Of a stretch of DNA of 13,738 nucleotides, positions 1-6,384 are shown piece after piece. A program made the position numbers and the translations under genes. The stretch is taken from positions 1 to 13,738 of the forward strand of contig JBOHER010000284.1 of assembly GCA_050701115.1 (NCBI GenBank), given 5' to 3'. This stretch comes from JBOHER01 sp050701115. GTDB lineage: Bacteria > Actinomycetota > Actinomycetes > Mycobacteriales > Pseudonocardiaceae. The notes under the pieces were generated by a model that saw nothing but the letters and a program-made list of their open reading frames with translations, was not told the DNA's origin and did not search any database. Position 1 is the first letter of the stretch; every line of letters begins with the position of its first letter.

Positions 1-124
1 GTGACGCATCTACTCCGCGCTTGGACAGCCAGTACAACGTCTCGTGCAGGGACTCGAGGTCGTCGGCGGACATGAGCCATTCTCGCGGATCGACCGAAGA
101 TCCCCCACGCGACACCGCCACAGT
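1..124 (-). pseudogene. Degenerate Phd/YefM-type antitoxin fragment, cut by the window edge
   Basis: On the minus strand an open frame ending at the left edge reads MSADDLESL-HETLYWLSK from the ATG at 73-71. This is the characteristic stretch of Phd/YefM antitoxins just after the DNA-binding N-terminal half (family usually ...VLMSADDLESLEETLYWLS). Upstream in the same frame, TVAVSRGG (124-101) resembles the preceding V-x-V-T-R-x-G strand, but the linking residues are altered. The usual N-terminal ~35 residues and a plausible start are missing before the frame's upstream stop at 166-164, which is also the stop of the thiolase. I read it as a 5'-truncated, decayed antitoxin. The C-terminus and any Txe/YoeB-like toxin would lie left of base 1. 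The family assignment rests on one motif recognised by eye. Confidence 0.5.
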
Positions 125-163
125 GCCCCGAACCGCCGCGGCGCGTGGCTGATGTGCGCACAG

Positions 164-1378
164 TCATGCACTCACCCGCTCGAAGATCGCCGCCAGCCCT
201 TGGCCACCGCCGATGCACATCGTTTCCAGGCCGTAGCGGGCGTCGCGGCGATGCATCTCCCGCGCCATGGTGGCCAGGATCCGGGTGCCGGTGGCGCCGA
301 CCGGGTGGCCGAGGGAGATTCCGGATCCGTGCACGTTGAGCCGGTCGAAGTCGGCTTCCCCTAATCCCCATTCCCGGGTGCACGCGAGCACCTGGGCCGC
401 GAAGGCCTCGTTCAGCTCGATCAAGTCCACATCGGATAGTTTCAGGCTGGCCTTTTCCAAGGCGGCGTTGGTAGCGGGGACCGGTCCGATGCCCATGATG
501 TTCGGTGCCACCCCGGCCACGCCCCAGGACACCAGGCGCACGAGCGGGCGCAGGCCCAGTTCGGCTGCCCGATCGGGGTGGGTGACGATGCAGACCGCGG
601 CGGCGTCGTTCTGACCGCTCGCGTTGCCCGCGGTGACGGTGGCGTCCGGGTCCTGCTTGCCGAGCACCGGACGCAGGGCGGCGAGGGTCTCCGGTGACGC
701 GTCCGCGCGGGGATGCTCGTCGGTGTCGACGACGACCTCGGCCTTCTTGGCCCGGACGGGAACCGGGACGATCTCCTCAGCGAACAGCCCGGAGGACTGC
801 GCGGCGACGGCCCGCTGATGCGAGGTCAGCGCCAGCCGGTCCTGTTCTGCCCTGCCGATGTCGTAGTCGCGACGCAGGTTCTCCGCGGTTTCCAGCATCC
901 CGCCCGGGACGGGGTAGTTCTTCCCGCCCGCGGTGGCGCGGCCCCGCGCCAGACCGTCGTGCAGCGTGACGCCTTGGCCCTTGACACCCCAGCGCATGTC
1001 GGTGGCGTAGAACACGGCGTTGCTCATGCTTTCCGCGCCACCGGCGATGATCAACTCGCTTGCCCCGGTCTGCACCTGCATCGCCGCCTGCAGCACCGAC
1101 TGCAGACCCGAGCCGCATCGGCGGTCGACCTGCATGCCCGGAACCTCGATCGGCAGACCCGCGTCGAGCGCGACGACCCGGCCGATGGCGGGTGCTTCAC
1201 TGCTCGGATAGCAGTGTCCGAGGACGACGTCATCAACGGCAGCGGGACTGATGCCGGAGCGCTCCAGCAGGCCCCGCACCACGATCGCCCCGAGCTCGGC
1301 CGCGCTGAGACTCTTCAGGGAACCGCCGAACCTGCCGATCGGGGTGCGTAGGGGTTCACAGATCACTGCTTCACGCAT
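164..1378 (-). CDS. Thiolase (acetyl-CoA C-acyltransferase), FadA/PcaF-like
   Basis: This 404-residue thiolase is full length for the family. It would cleave a 3-oxoacyl-CoA with CoA to release acetyl-CoA (or an acyl-CoA) in the cytosol. The nucleophilic Cys88 lies in VDRRCGSGLQ. NEAFA is at 323-327, the catalytic His358 is in SLGHPVGATG, and the second catalytic Cys388 is in CIGGGQG. The loop before the His reads HGSGISLGHP instead of the commoner NGGAIALGHP, a variant I associate with some actinobacterial degradative thiolases. It is the last gene of operon A. Its ATG (1378-1376) overlaps the stop of the hydratase gene by 8 bases, with AAAGG just upstream, so translation is probably coupled. 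Degradative rather than biosynthetic use is inferred from context. The substrate cannot be read from the sequence; a 3-oxo methyl-branched dicarboxyl-CoA would fit the neighbours. Confidence 0.95.
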   Translation of the reverse strand: MREAVICEPLRTPIGRFGGSLKSLSAAELGAIVVRGLLERSGISPAAVDDVVLGHCYPSSEAPAIGRVVALDAGLPIEVPGMQVDRRCGSGLQSVLQAAMQVQTGASELIIAGGAESMSNAVFYATDMRWGVKGQGVTLHDGLARGRATAGGKNYPVPGGMLETAENLRRDYDIGRAEQDRLALTSHQRAVAAQSSGLFAEEIVPVPVRAKKAEVVVDTDEHPRADASPETLAALRPVLGKQDPDATVTAGNASGQNDAAAVCIVTHPDRAAELGLRPLVRLVSWGVAGVAPNIMGIGPVPATNAALEKASLKLSDVDLIELNEAFAAQVLACTREWGLGEADFDRLNVHGSGISLGHPVGATGTRILATMAREMHRRDARYGLETMCIGGGQGLAAIFERVSA

Positions 1379-2264
1379 TGCTGCTGCCTTTCTGGCTGGA
1401 GTCGAACTCGATGGTCAAGGTGGTGTGAGGGCATGCGTCGGGTCCGAACAGACCGAGGGTGACCGCGTCCGGTGTGGCTTCCTCGGCCCGCCGGAGTTGC
1501 GCGGGCTGGCCGCAGAACAGTGGTTTCCGGTTCCGGTGCCGCAGCCGGGCAACCCGTGCCGGGTGCTGTTCGAGGCGGAGGACCTCGGCGAGGGCGAGCG
1601 TCATCAACGGCCCGTGCACCACCAGGCCGGGATAGCCCTCGACCCGGGTGGCATAGGGCCAGTCGTAGTGAATCCGATGCGGATTCGACGTCGCCGCGGA
1701 GAACCGCATCAACAGCGTCGGGTCGGTGGCGAAACCCCACGTCCACTCACCGGCCCTGCGCAACGGCGCGCCGACCGGGGACAGGTCCGGGGCAGCCTCT
1801 ATCGCCGACGCCTCCGTGGAGCCAACGGCACCGGCTTCCCGGTAGATGAAATCCTGGGTCTCCTCGACCGCTAGTGCTCCGTGTTCGTCGAACAGCCGGG
1901 ATTCCACGACCACCACGACCAACCGGCCCGACCGGCCGTCCTTCTCGGTCACCGAGACCACAGTGGACTCGCGACGGACGGTGCTGCCGATGCTCAGGCC
2001 GGAATGGAACACCACCTCTCCCCCGGCGAACATCCGGCGGGGCAGATTGATCGGCGGCAGGAACGATCCGCGCGCCGGATGACCGTCCACATCGAGCGAC
2101 GACGAGCGCGGCCAACGGGGCAGGGCAACCGAGTGCCACAACGGCGGCTGGTCGTCTCCGATCGCCGGGGCCGGGATGCCGTCGTCGAACAGCGCCGACA
2201 ACGCCGCCACCGGGCCGAGCTGGACGGTCTCGGTGGTGGTGACCGTGTGGGGTTCCCAGCGCAT
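1371..2264 (-). CDS. Hot-dog hydratase (FAS1-like/MaoC, HTD2 family), probable mesaconyl-C4-CoA (3-methylfumaryl-CoA) hydratase
   Basis: This 297-residue double hot-dog protein probably hydrates mesaconyl-C4-CoA to (S)-citramalyl-CoA, or an analogous enoyl-CoA. The N-terminal half carries PPLWH (40-44), DGHPARGSFLPP (60-71), LPRRMFAGG (74-82) and the KDGRSG turn (108-113). These are family marks of 3-methylfumaryl-CoA hydratases and HTD2-type dehydratases. The C-terminal half has FSAATSNPHRIHYD (188-201) and EGYPGLVVHGP (209-219), the MaoC-type hydratase loop with the His of the active site. The frame is open much further upstream, but that extension is a shadow of the SDR gene. I chose the ATG at 2264-2262, five bases after the SDR stop. 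The end overlaps the thiolase start. A hydratase next to a CitE-like lyase and an Mct-like transferase favours mesaconyl/itaconyl-type chemistry. A general (R)-enoyl-CoA hydratase is the alternative. Confidence 0.85.
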   Translation of the reverse strand: MRWEPHTVTTTETVQLGPVAALSALFDDGIPAPAIGDDQPPLWHSVALPRWPRSSSLDVDGHPARGSFLPPINLPRRMFAGGEVVFHSGLSIGSTVRRESTVVSVTEKDGRSGRLVVVVVESRLFDEHGALAVEETQDFIYREAGAVGSTEASAIEAAPDLSPVGAPLRRAGEWTWGFATDPTLLMRFSAATSNPHRIHYDWPYATRVEGYPGLVVHGPLMTLALAEVLRLEQHPARVARLRHRNRKPLFCGQPAQLRRAEEATPDAVTLGLFGPDACPHTTLTIEFDSSQKGSSNA

Positions 2265-2269
2265 CGCCG

Positions 2270-3010
2270 CTACATGAACCTTCCGCCAGTCACTTCCAGC
2301 ACCGTGCCGGTCATGTAGGAGGAAAGGTCGGAGGCCAGGAACAGCGCGACCGAGGCAACCTCGTCGACTTCCCCCGGGCGCCGCATCGGGATCTCGGCCA
2401 TCTTCTGATCCCACGCCGTCTGCGGCATCGCCTCGGTCATCGCGGACCGGATCAGGCCGGGCTGGATCGAGTTCACCCGCACCCCGTGGTGCGCCAGCTC
2501 CTTGGCCGCCGCCTTCGACAGTCCGACGATGCCTGCCTTCGCCGCCGAGTAGTTGGTCTGGCCGACCATGCCGACCTTGCCCGACAGCGAGGACAGGTTG
2601 ACGATCACCCCGCTCTTCTGTTCCCGCATGATCGCCGCCGCCTTGCGGGTGCCGTTCCAGGTGCCCTTGAGGTGCACGTCGATCACCTGGTCGAACTGAT
2701 CCTCGGTCATCGTGCGCATGGTGGCGTCCCGGGTGATCCCGGCGTTGTTGACCATCACGTCCAGCGAACCGAAACCCTCGACCGCAGCCTGCAGCAGCGC
2801 GTCCACATCGGACGAGCGCGTCACGTCGCACCGCACTGCCCTCGCCACAGCAGGTCCACCGAGTTCCTTGGCGGCCACTTCTGTCGCGTCGGAGTCCAGA
2901 TCACCGAGCACCACCCGGGCGCCCTCGGCGACGAACAGGTCCGCGATCGCGTAGCCGATGCCCTGTGCCCCGCCGGTGATCACGGCCGTCTTGCCTGCCA
3001 GTAGTGCCAT
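2270..3010 (-). CDS. SDR-family oxidoreductase, probable 3-hydroxyacyl-CoA dehydrogenase (FabG-like)
   Basis: This 246-residue classical SDR has the standard length and would interconvert 3-hydroxyacyl-CoA and 3-oxoacyl-CoA with NAD(P). The nucleotide-binding TGGAQGIG is at 12-19, with Asp37 after the second strand suggesting NAD preference (inference). NNAG is at 88-91, and the catalytic Ser141, Tyr154 and Lys158 sit in LSSLSGKVG...YSAAK. The position often filled by the tetrad Asn is His113 (DVHLKG), as in MFE-2-type 3-hydroxyacyl-CoA dehydrogenases. The ATG at 3010-3008 has GGAGG (complement of 3021-3025) 10 bases upstream, inside the end of the dehydrogenase gene, from which it is separated by 6 bases. 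With a thiolase in the same operon, a beta-oxidation step is the most economical role. Many SDRs of this look have other substrates. Confidence 0.9.
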   Translation of the reverse strand: MALLAGKTAVITGGAQGIGYAIADLFVAEGARVVLGDLDSDATEVAAKELGGPAVARAVRCDVTRSSDVDALLQAAVEGFGSLDVMVNNAGITRDATMRTMTEDQFDQVIDVHLKGTWNGTRKAAAIMREQKSGVIVNLSSLSGKVGMVGQTNYSAAKAGIVGLSKAAAKELAHHGVRVNSIQPGLIRSAMTEAMPQTAWDQKMAEIPMRRPGEVDEVASVALFLASDLSSYMTGTVLEVTGGRFM

Positions 3011-3016
3011 AGTCGA

Positions 3017-4177
3017 TCAACCTCCGTTCTTCTTGTCGCGCGCGATCAGCTGCGCCGCGATCACGTTGCGTTGGATCTCGTTGGTGCCCTCACCCAGGAT
3101 CATCAGCGGAGCGTCCCGGAAGTAGCGCTCGACCTCGAACTCCTTGGAAAAGCCATACCCGCCGTGCACCCGCATCGCGTCCAGGGCCACCTGCATCGCG
3201 GCCTCCGAGGCGAACAGCTTCGCCATGCCTGCCTCCATGTCCGCCCGGCGGCCTTCGTCCAGCCGCTCCGCCGCGTCGAGCGTCATCAGCCGAGCCGCCC
3301 GGACCTTCGTCGCCATGTCTGCCAGCAGGTTGCCCACCGATTGGTGCTGCCAGATCGGCTGACCGAACGACTCCCGCTCCTGCGCGTAGCGCACCGCATC
3401 GTCCAGCGCGGCCTGAGCGACCCCGACCGCACGGGCAGCCACCTGGATCCGGCCGACCTCGAGCCCCCGCATCATCTGCCCCCAGCCCTGGTCGGGCTCG
3501 CCGCCCAGAACGGCGGAGAAGGGCACCCGCATCCGGTCGAAGACGAGCTCGCACGCCTCCACCCCGCGGTAGCCGAGCTTGGGCAGGTTCTTCGAGATGA
3601 GCAGGCCGTCGCCGGGCTCCACGAGGAGCACGCTCATGCCCTTGTGCGCGGGCTTGGCATCCCGATCGGTCACACACAGCAGACCGATCAGACCCGAGTG
3701 CCGGGCGTTGGAGATCCACGTCTTCGACCCGGTGATCAGCAGGTCGTCGCCCTCGCCCACCGCATGCGTGCGCATCGCCTGCAGGTCACTGCCCCCGCCC
3801 GGTTCGGTGAGCGCCATCGTGGCCCGGATCGTCCCGTCCGCCATCCGCGGCAGATAGCGGTCCCGCTGCTCCAGGGTGCCGAACGTCTTGATCAGGTAGG
3901 TGATCACCGAATGACCGCCGATCGCGCCGGCCAGGCTCATCCAGCCCCGAGCGAGTTCCTCGGTGACCCGGGCGAAGCACGCGGTGCTCACGTCCACGCC
4001 GCCGTACTCCGCGGGTGCCAGCAGGCCGAAGAACCCGAGCTTGCGCATCTCCTCGATGAACTCCGCCGGATAGATGTCCTCCGACTCGTAGTCCCGCACC
4101 CGTGACCGGACCCGCTCATCGACGAACTCGCTGACCAGCGCGACGATCTCCCGCTCGTCGTCGTTCAATTCGCTCAT
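3017..4177 (-). CDS. Acyl-CoA dehydrogenase
   Basis: This FAD-dependent acyl-CoA dehydrogenase has 386 residues, the usual length for short- and medium-chain members. It introduces a 2,3-double bond into an acyl-CoA and passes electrons to ETF. FAD/substrate motifs TEPGGGSD (124-131) and TGSKTWISNA (149-158) are intact. The conserved RYFRDAPLMILGEGTNEIQR block (351-370) places the catalytic base at Glu363. The ATG at 4177-4175 is preceded by GGAGG (complement of 4184-4188) at 6 bases, and lies 12 bases after the lyase stop. In this operon its product would logically be mesaconyl-C1-CoA from methylsuccinyl-CoA, or the first beta-oxidation step of a longer dicarboxyl-CoA. Characterised methylsuccinyl-CoA dehydrogenases of the ethylmalonyl-CoA pathway are much longer (about 550 residues), so membership in that subfamily is not implied. 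Confidence 0.95.
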   Translation of the reverse strand: MSELNDDEREIVALVSEFVDERVRSRVRDYESEDIYPAEFIEEMRKLGFFGLLAPAEYGGVDVSTACFARVTEELARGWMSLAGAIGGHSVITYLIKTFGTLEQRDRYLPRMADGTIRATMALTEPGGGSDLQAMRTHAVGEGDDLLITGSKTWISNARHSGLIGLLCVTDRDAKPAHKGMSVLLVEPGDGLLISKNLPKLGYRGVEACELVFDRMRVPFSAVLGGEPDQGWGQMMRGLEVGRIQVAARAVGVAQAALDDAVRYAQERESFGQPIWQHQSVGNLLADMATKVRAARLMTLDAAERLDEGRRADMEAGMAKLFASEAAMQVALDAMRVHGGYGFSKEFEVERYFRDAPLMILGEGTNEIQRNVIAAQLIARDKKNGG

Positions 4178-4189
4178 GACTGTCCTCCG

Positions 4190-5011
4190 CTATCCGGTGT
4201 CTTCTGCCCGCAGAATCCGGTGTGCCCGGTCCACCACGGGCTTGTCGATCATCTGTCCATTGAGGACGGCAACGCCTTCGGTCCCCGCGGTGTCGACAAC
4301 CGACCTCGCCCAGTGCACCTCGTCATCGGTGGGACGCAGCGCTTCCTCCGCGACAGCGACCTGACGGGGATGGATACACAGCTTGCCCGTGAAGCCGAGC
4401 CGACGAGCGTGTTCGACGTCATCGCGCACCACATCCGCGTCGTGCACGTCGCCAGTCACCCCGTCCACCGGCGGGGCGATGCCCGCAGCCCCCGAGGCGA
4501 GCACCAGGGCGCTGCGGGAGGAAGCCATGGCCAGCTGATCACCAGGTGCCACGCCGAGTTGTGCGGCCAGATCGAAACTGCCGAAGGCCAGCCGCTGCAC
4601 TCCCGGCGCCGACGCGATCGCCCGTGCGCCGAGGACACCGGCGGCGGTCTCGATCAGCGCGATCACGCACGACGACGCGGTCAGGCGCCCGGCGAGCTCG
4701 CGAAGCTGCTCTACGTCCTCGGCCTTGGGCACCATCACCGCGCAGTCGTGCCCGGCGATCGCCCGCATGTCCTCGTCGTAGCACTCGGTTCCCGGTGCGT
4801 TGATCCGCACCGCACACCGATGGCCTGCGGCCAACCACTCGGCCACGTGCGACCGGGCGGCGGCCTTGTCCGCGGCCGCAACCGCGTCCTCGAGATCGAG
4901 GACTACGAGCCCCGGCGCAGCCTCGTGCGCCCTGGCGAACCGATCCGGTCGGTTGCCCGGCGCGAACAGCAGGGTCCGCGCGTCCCGGACCTGCGCGACT
5001 AGCGATGTCAT
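4190..5011 (-). CDS. HpcH/HpaI-fold CitE-like CoA-ester lyase, probable (S)-citramalyl-CoA / malyl-CoA lyase
   Basis: This 273-residue TIM-barrel lyase probably cleaves (S)-citramalyl-CoA to acetyl-CoA and pyruvate, a Mg2+-dependent retro-Claisen reaction. Family motifs in order are LLFAPGNRPDRF (14-25), LDLEDAV (38-44), RINAPGT (69-75, with the CoA/substrate Arg69), MVPKAE (93-98), IETAAG (120-125, metal ligand Glu121), AFGSFDLAAQLG (142-153, metal ligand Asp147) and GKLCIHPRQV (209-218). The length fits stand-alone CitE-like lyases. No CitD or CitF partner of citrate lyase is near, so true citrate lyase beta is unlikely. The ATG (5011-5009) and the stop of the upstream transferase (5010-5008) form an ATGA overlap, so the two are probably translationally coupled. 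Malyl-CoA, beta-methylmalyl-CoA or HMG-CoA-like substrates remain possible. Confidence 0.92.
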   Translation of the reverse strand: MTSLVAQVRDARTLLFAPGNRPDRFARAHEAAPGLVVLDLEDAVAAADKAAARSHVAEWLAAGHRCAVRINAPGTECYDEDMRAIAGHDCAVMVPKAEDVEQLRELAGRLTASSCVIALIETAAGVLGARAIASAPGVQRLAFGSFDLAAQLGVAPGDQLAMASSRSALVLASGAAGIAPPVDGVTGDVHDADVVRDDVEHARRLGFTGKLCIHPRQVAVAEEALRPTDDEVHWARSVVDTAGTEGVAVLNGQMIDKPVVDRAHRILRAEDTG

Positions 5012-6264
5012 GCCACATCCCTGGTGTAGGTTCGGAGAACTCCCCGGTCTCGCAGCACCTTGATGTCCGATGTGGACAGTCCGAGCTCCTCGTGCAGGAC
5101 ATCGCCGGTGTGCTGGCCCACCAGGGGTGACGCCTTCGGCAACGACTGCTGACCGTCCATGACTACGGGCGATCCGGGCGCCAGATGGCTACCGACACCC
5201 GGCTGACACACCTCGGACAGCAACGGGTTCTCGCGCAGCCGCGCGTCGTCGGCGGCGAGGTCGGTGAAGCTCTGATACTTCGACCACAGCACTCGGGTGG
5301 GGCGCAGCGCCTCCTCCGCCTCGGCCAGGGTGTGCGTCTCGAACCAACGGGCGAGCAGCCCGCCGAGCACCGCGCGATGCCGGTACCGTTCGTGCTCCGC
5401 ATCGAAATCGGCGCCGAGGGCGGTCGCCATCGCGGACACCACGTCGGTCAGACCGGTCGCGGCGAGCAGGTCGCGCCACTGTCGGGCCGTGAGGGCCACG
5501 ACCATCAGCCGCTCGCCGTCTGCGGTGGTGAAATCACGGCCGAAGCTGCCGTAGACGTAGTTGCCGCTGCGCTCCCGCGGGGCGCTCTTCAACTGCGCCT
5601 CGGCGAGATAGCCGAGGTTCCCGGCGGTCGCCATGGCGACGTCCTCGAGCGCCACCCGCACCTGCTGCCCCTCGCCGGTCACCAGCCGGTGCCGTTCCGC
5701 GGCCAGCAGACCGACCGCGAGATAGAGCCCGGCCGCGATGTCCCAGGCAGGCATCAGGTGGTTCACCGGCTGGGTCGAGTTCTCCGGACCGGTCAGCAGG
5801 GGGAACCCGGTGGCCGCCTGGACGGTGTAGTCCACCGCGGTTCCGCCGTCCCGGCGACCGGTGAGTTGGACGTGGATCAGGTCGGGACGGCTGGCGCGCA
5901 ACGTCTCGAAGGTCAGGTCGGGATACCGCTCGGAGTTGCTCACCACGATCCCGCCGCGACGTCCCCCGCTGACGATCAGGTCACCGACGAGCTTCCGGCC
6001 GCGCTCGGAGGAAAAGTCCACCTCGATGGCGCGCTTGCCCTTGTTCAGTCCCGACCAGTAGAGGCTCGTGCCGCTCTCGGCCAGCGGCCAACGGGTGCGG
6101 TCGGCGGCCCCGCCGATGGGCTCGACCCGGATGACATCAGCACCCAGCTGGGCCAAGGTCATGCCGCACAACGGGGTAGCGACATAGCTCGAGGTCTCGA
6201 TGATCCGCATGCCCTGCAGGGGTTTCGAGCGCTGCGCGTGGACTGTGTCGTCTGTCTGCCGCAC
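5008..6264 (-). CDS. mct: Family III CoA-transferase (CaiB/BaiF), probable mesaconyl-CoA C1-C4 transferase (2-methylfumaryl-CoA isomerase)
   Basis: This 418-residue class III CoA-transferase has GMTLAQLGADVIRVEPIGG (34-52), GLNKGKRAIEVD (72-83), TGRRDGG-x-VDYTV (135-148), TGP (158-160), PAWDIAAG (172-179), LLAAERHR-x-TGEGQ (186-200) and GNY-x-YG-x-FGRDF (about 233-244). Asp175 is the likely catalytic aspartate that forms the acyl-enzyme anhydride. From memory, the GRRDGG/VDYTV, PAWDI and GNYxYGxFGRDF combination matches mesaconyl-C1-CoA:C4-CoA transferase of the 3-hydroxypropionate bicycle better than formyl-CoA or carnitine CoA-transferases. It moves CoA intramolecularly from C1 to C4 of mesaconate. 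I chose the GTG at 6264-6262 because GGAGG lies 9 bases upstream; a later Met is residue 19. First gene of operon A, 29 bases after the shared promoter element. Itaconate or citramalate CoA-transferase is the main alternative. Confidence 0.85.
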   Translation of the reverse strand: MRQTDDTVHAQRSKPLQGMRIIETSSYVATPLCGMTLAQLGADVIRVEPIGGAADRTRWPLAESGTSLYWSGLNKGKRAIEVDFSSERGRKLVGDLIVSGGRRGGIVVSNSERYPDLTFETLRASRPDLIHVQLTGRRDGGTAVDYTVQAATGFPLLTGPENSTQPVNHLMPAWDIAAGLYLAVGLLAAERHRLVTGEGQQVRVALEDVAMATAGNLGYLAEAQLKSAPRERSGNYVYGSFGRDFTTADGERLMVVALTARQWRDLLAATGLTDVVSAMATALGADFDAEHERYRHRAVLGGLLARWFETHTLAEAEEALRPTRVLWSKYQSFTDLAADDARLRENPLLSEVCQPGVGSHLAPGSPVVMDGQQSLPKASPLVGQHTGDVLHEELGLSTSDIKVLRDRGVLRTYTRDVA

Positions 6265-6273
6265 GTGCCCTCA

Positions 6274-6278
6274 CCTCC
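6274..6278 (-). promoter_or_regulatory. Ribosome binding site of the Mct-like gene
   Basis: The complement reads GGAGG, followed by 9 bases to the GTG at 6264-6262. It decides the start: the nearby ATG at 6280-6278 is out of frame, and the next in-frame Met lies 18 codons downstream without a comparable site. Confidence 0.8.
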
Positions 6279-6293
6279 ATTCTCCGTATTTCG

Positions 6294-6360
6294 TCACTCT
6301 GCCCCCCGGATCTATATGTGTCCAATACCTATTTCGCAGCCATTATTTTCCTAGTCGCAT
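6294..6360 (-). promoter_or_regulatory. Promoter/operator element of operon A (copy 1 of a shared element)
   Basis: This AT-richer island lies between the MFS stop and the Mct-like gene and is nearly the same as the sequence upstream of the TAXI gene (12688-12755). Read toward the gene, the shared blocks are ATGCG-N-CTAGG, AATAAT, CTGC, GTATTGGA, then TAGATCCGGG-N-GGCAGAGTGA. The imperfect 16-bp dyad at 6308-6323 (GGACACATATAGATCC on the minus strand) is a candidate operator. A candidate -10 is TATAGA inside the dyad, with CTGCGA 17 bases upstream as a weak -35; AATAAT is an alternative -10. Repressor control is inferred from the overlap of dyad and -10. The promoter boxes are guesses, while the conservation between the two copies is directly visible. 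Confidence 0.75.
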
Positions 6361-6384
6361 AAGACGCGTTGGGCCGCACTGCTG

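Noticed and set aside
1371..2831. 486-codon open frame that would extend the hydratase upstream
   Set aside because: The extra N-terminal part is an out-of-frame reading of the SDR gene. The hot-dog protein begins naturally at the ATG at 2264, right after the SDR stop.
4190..5011. Citrate lyase beta subunit
   Set aside because: No acyl-carrier (CitD), alpha (CitF) or CitC/CitX genes are present. The neighbours point to a stand-alone CoA-ester lyase.
5185..6354. 389-codon plus-strand open frame opposite the Mct-like gene
   Set aside because: It is a high-GC shadow of the family III transferase, rich in Arg/Gly/His, without domain motifs. It would also run through the shared promoter element.
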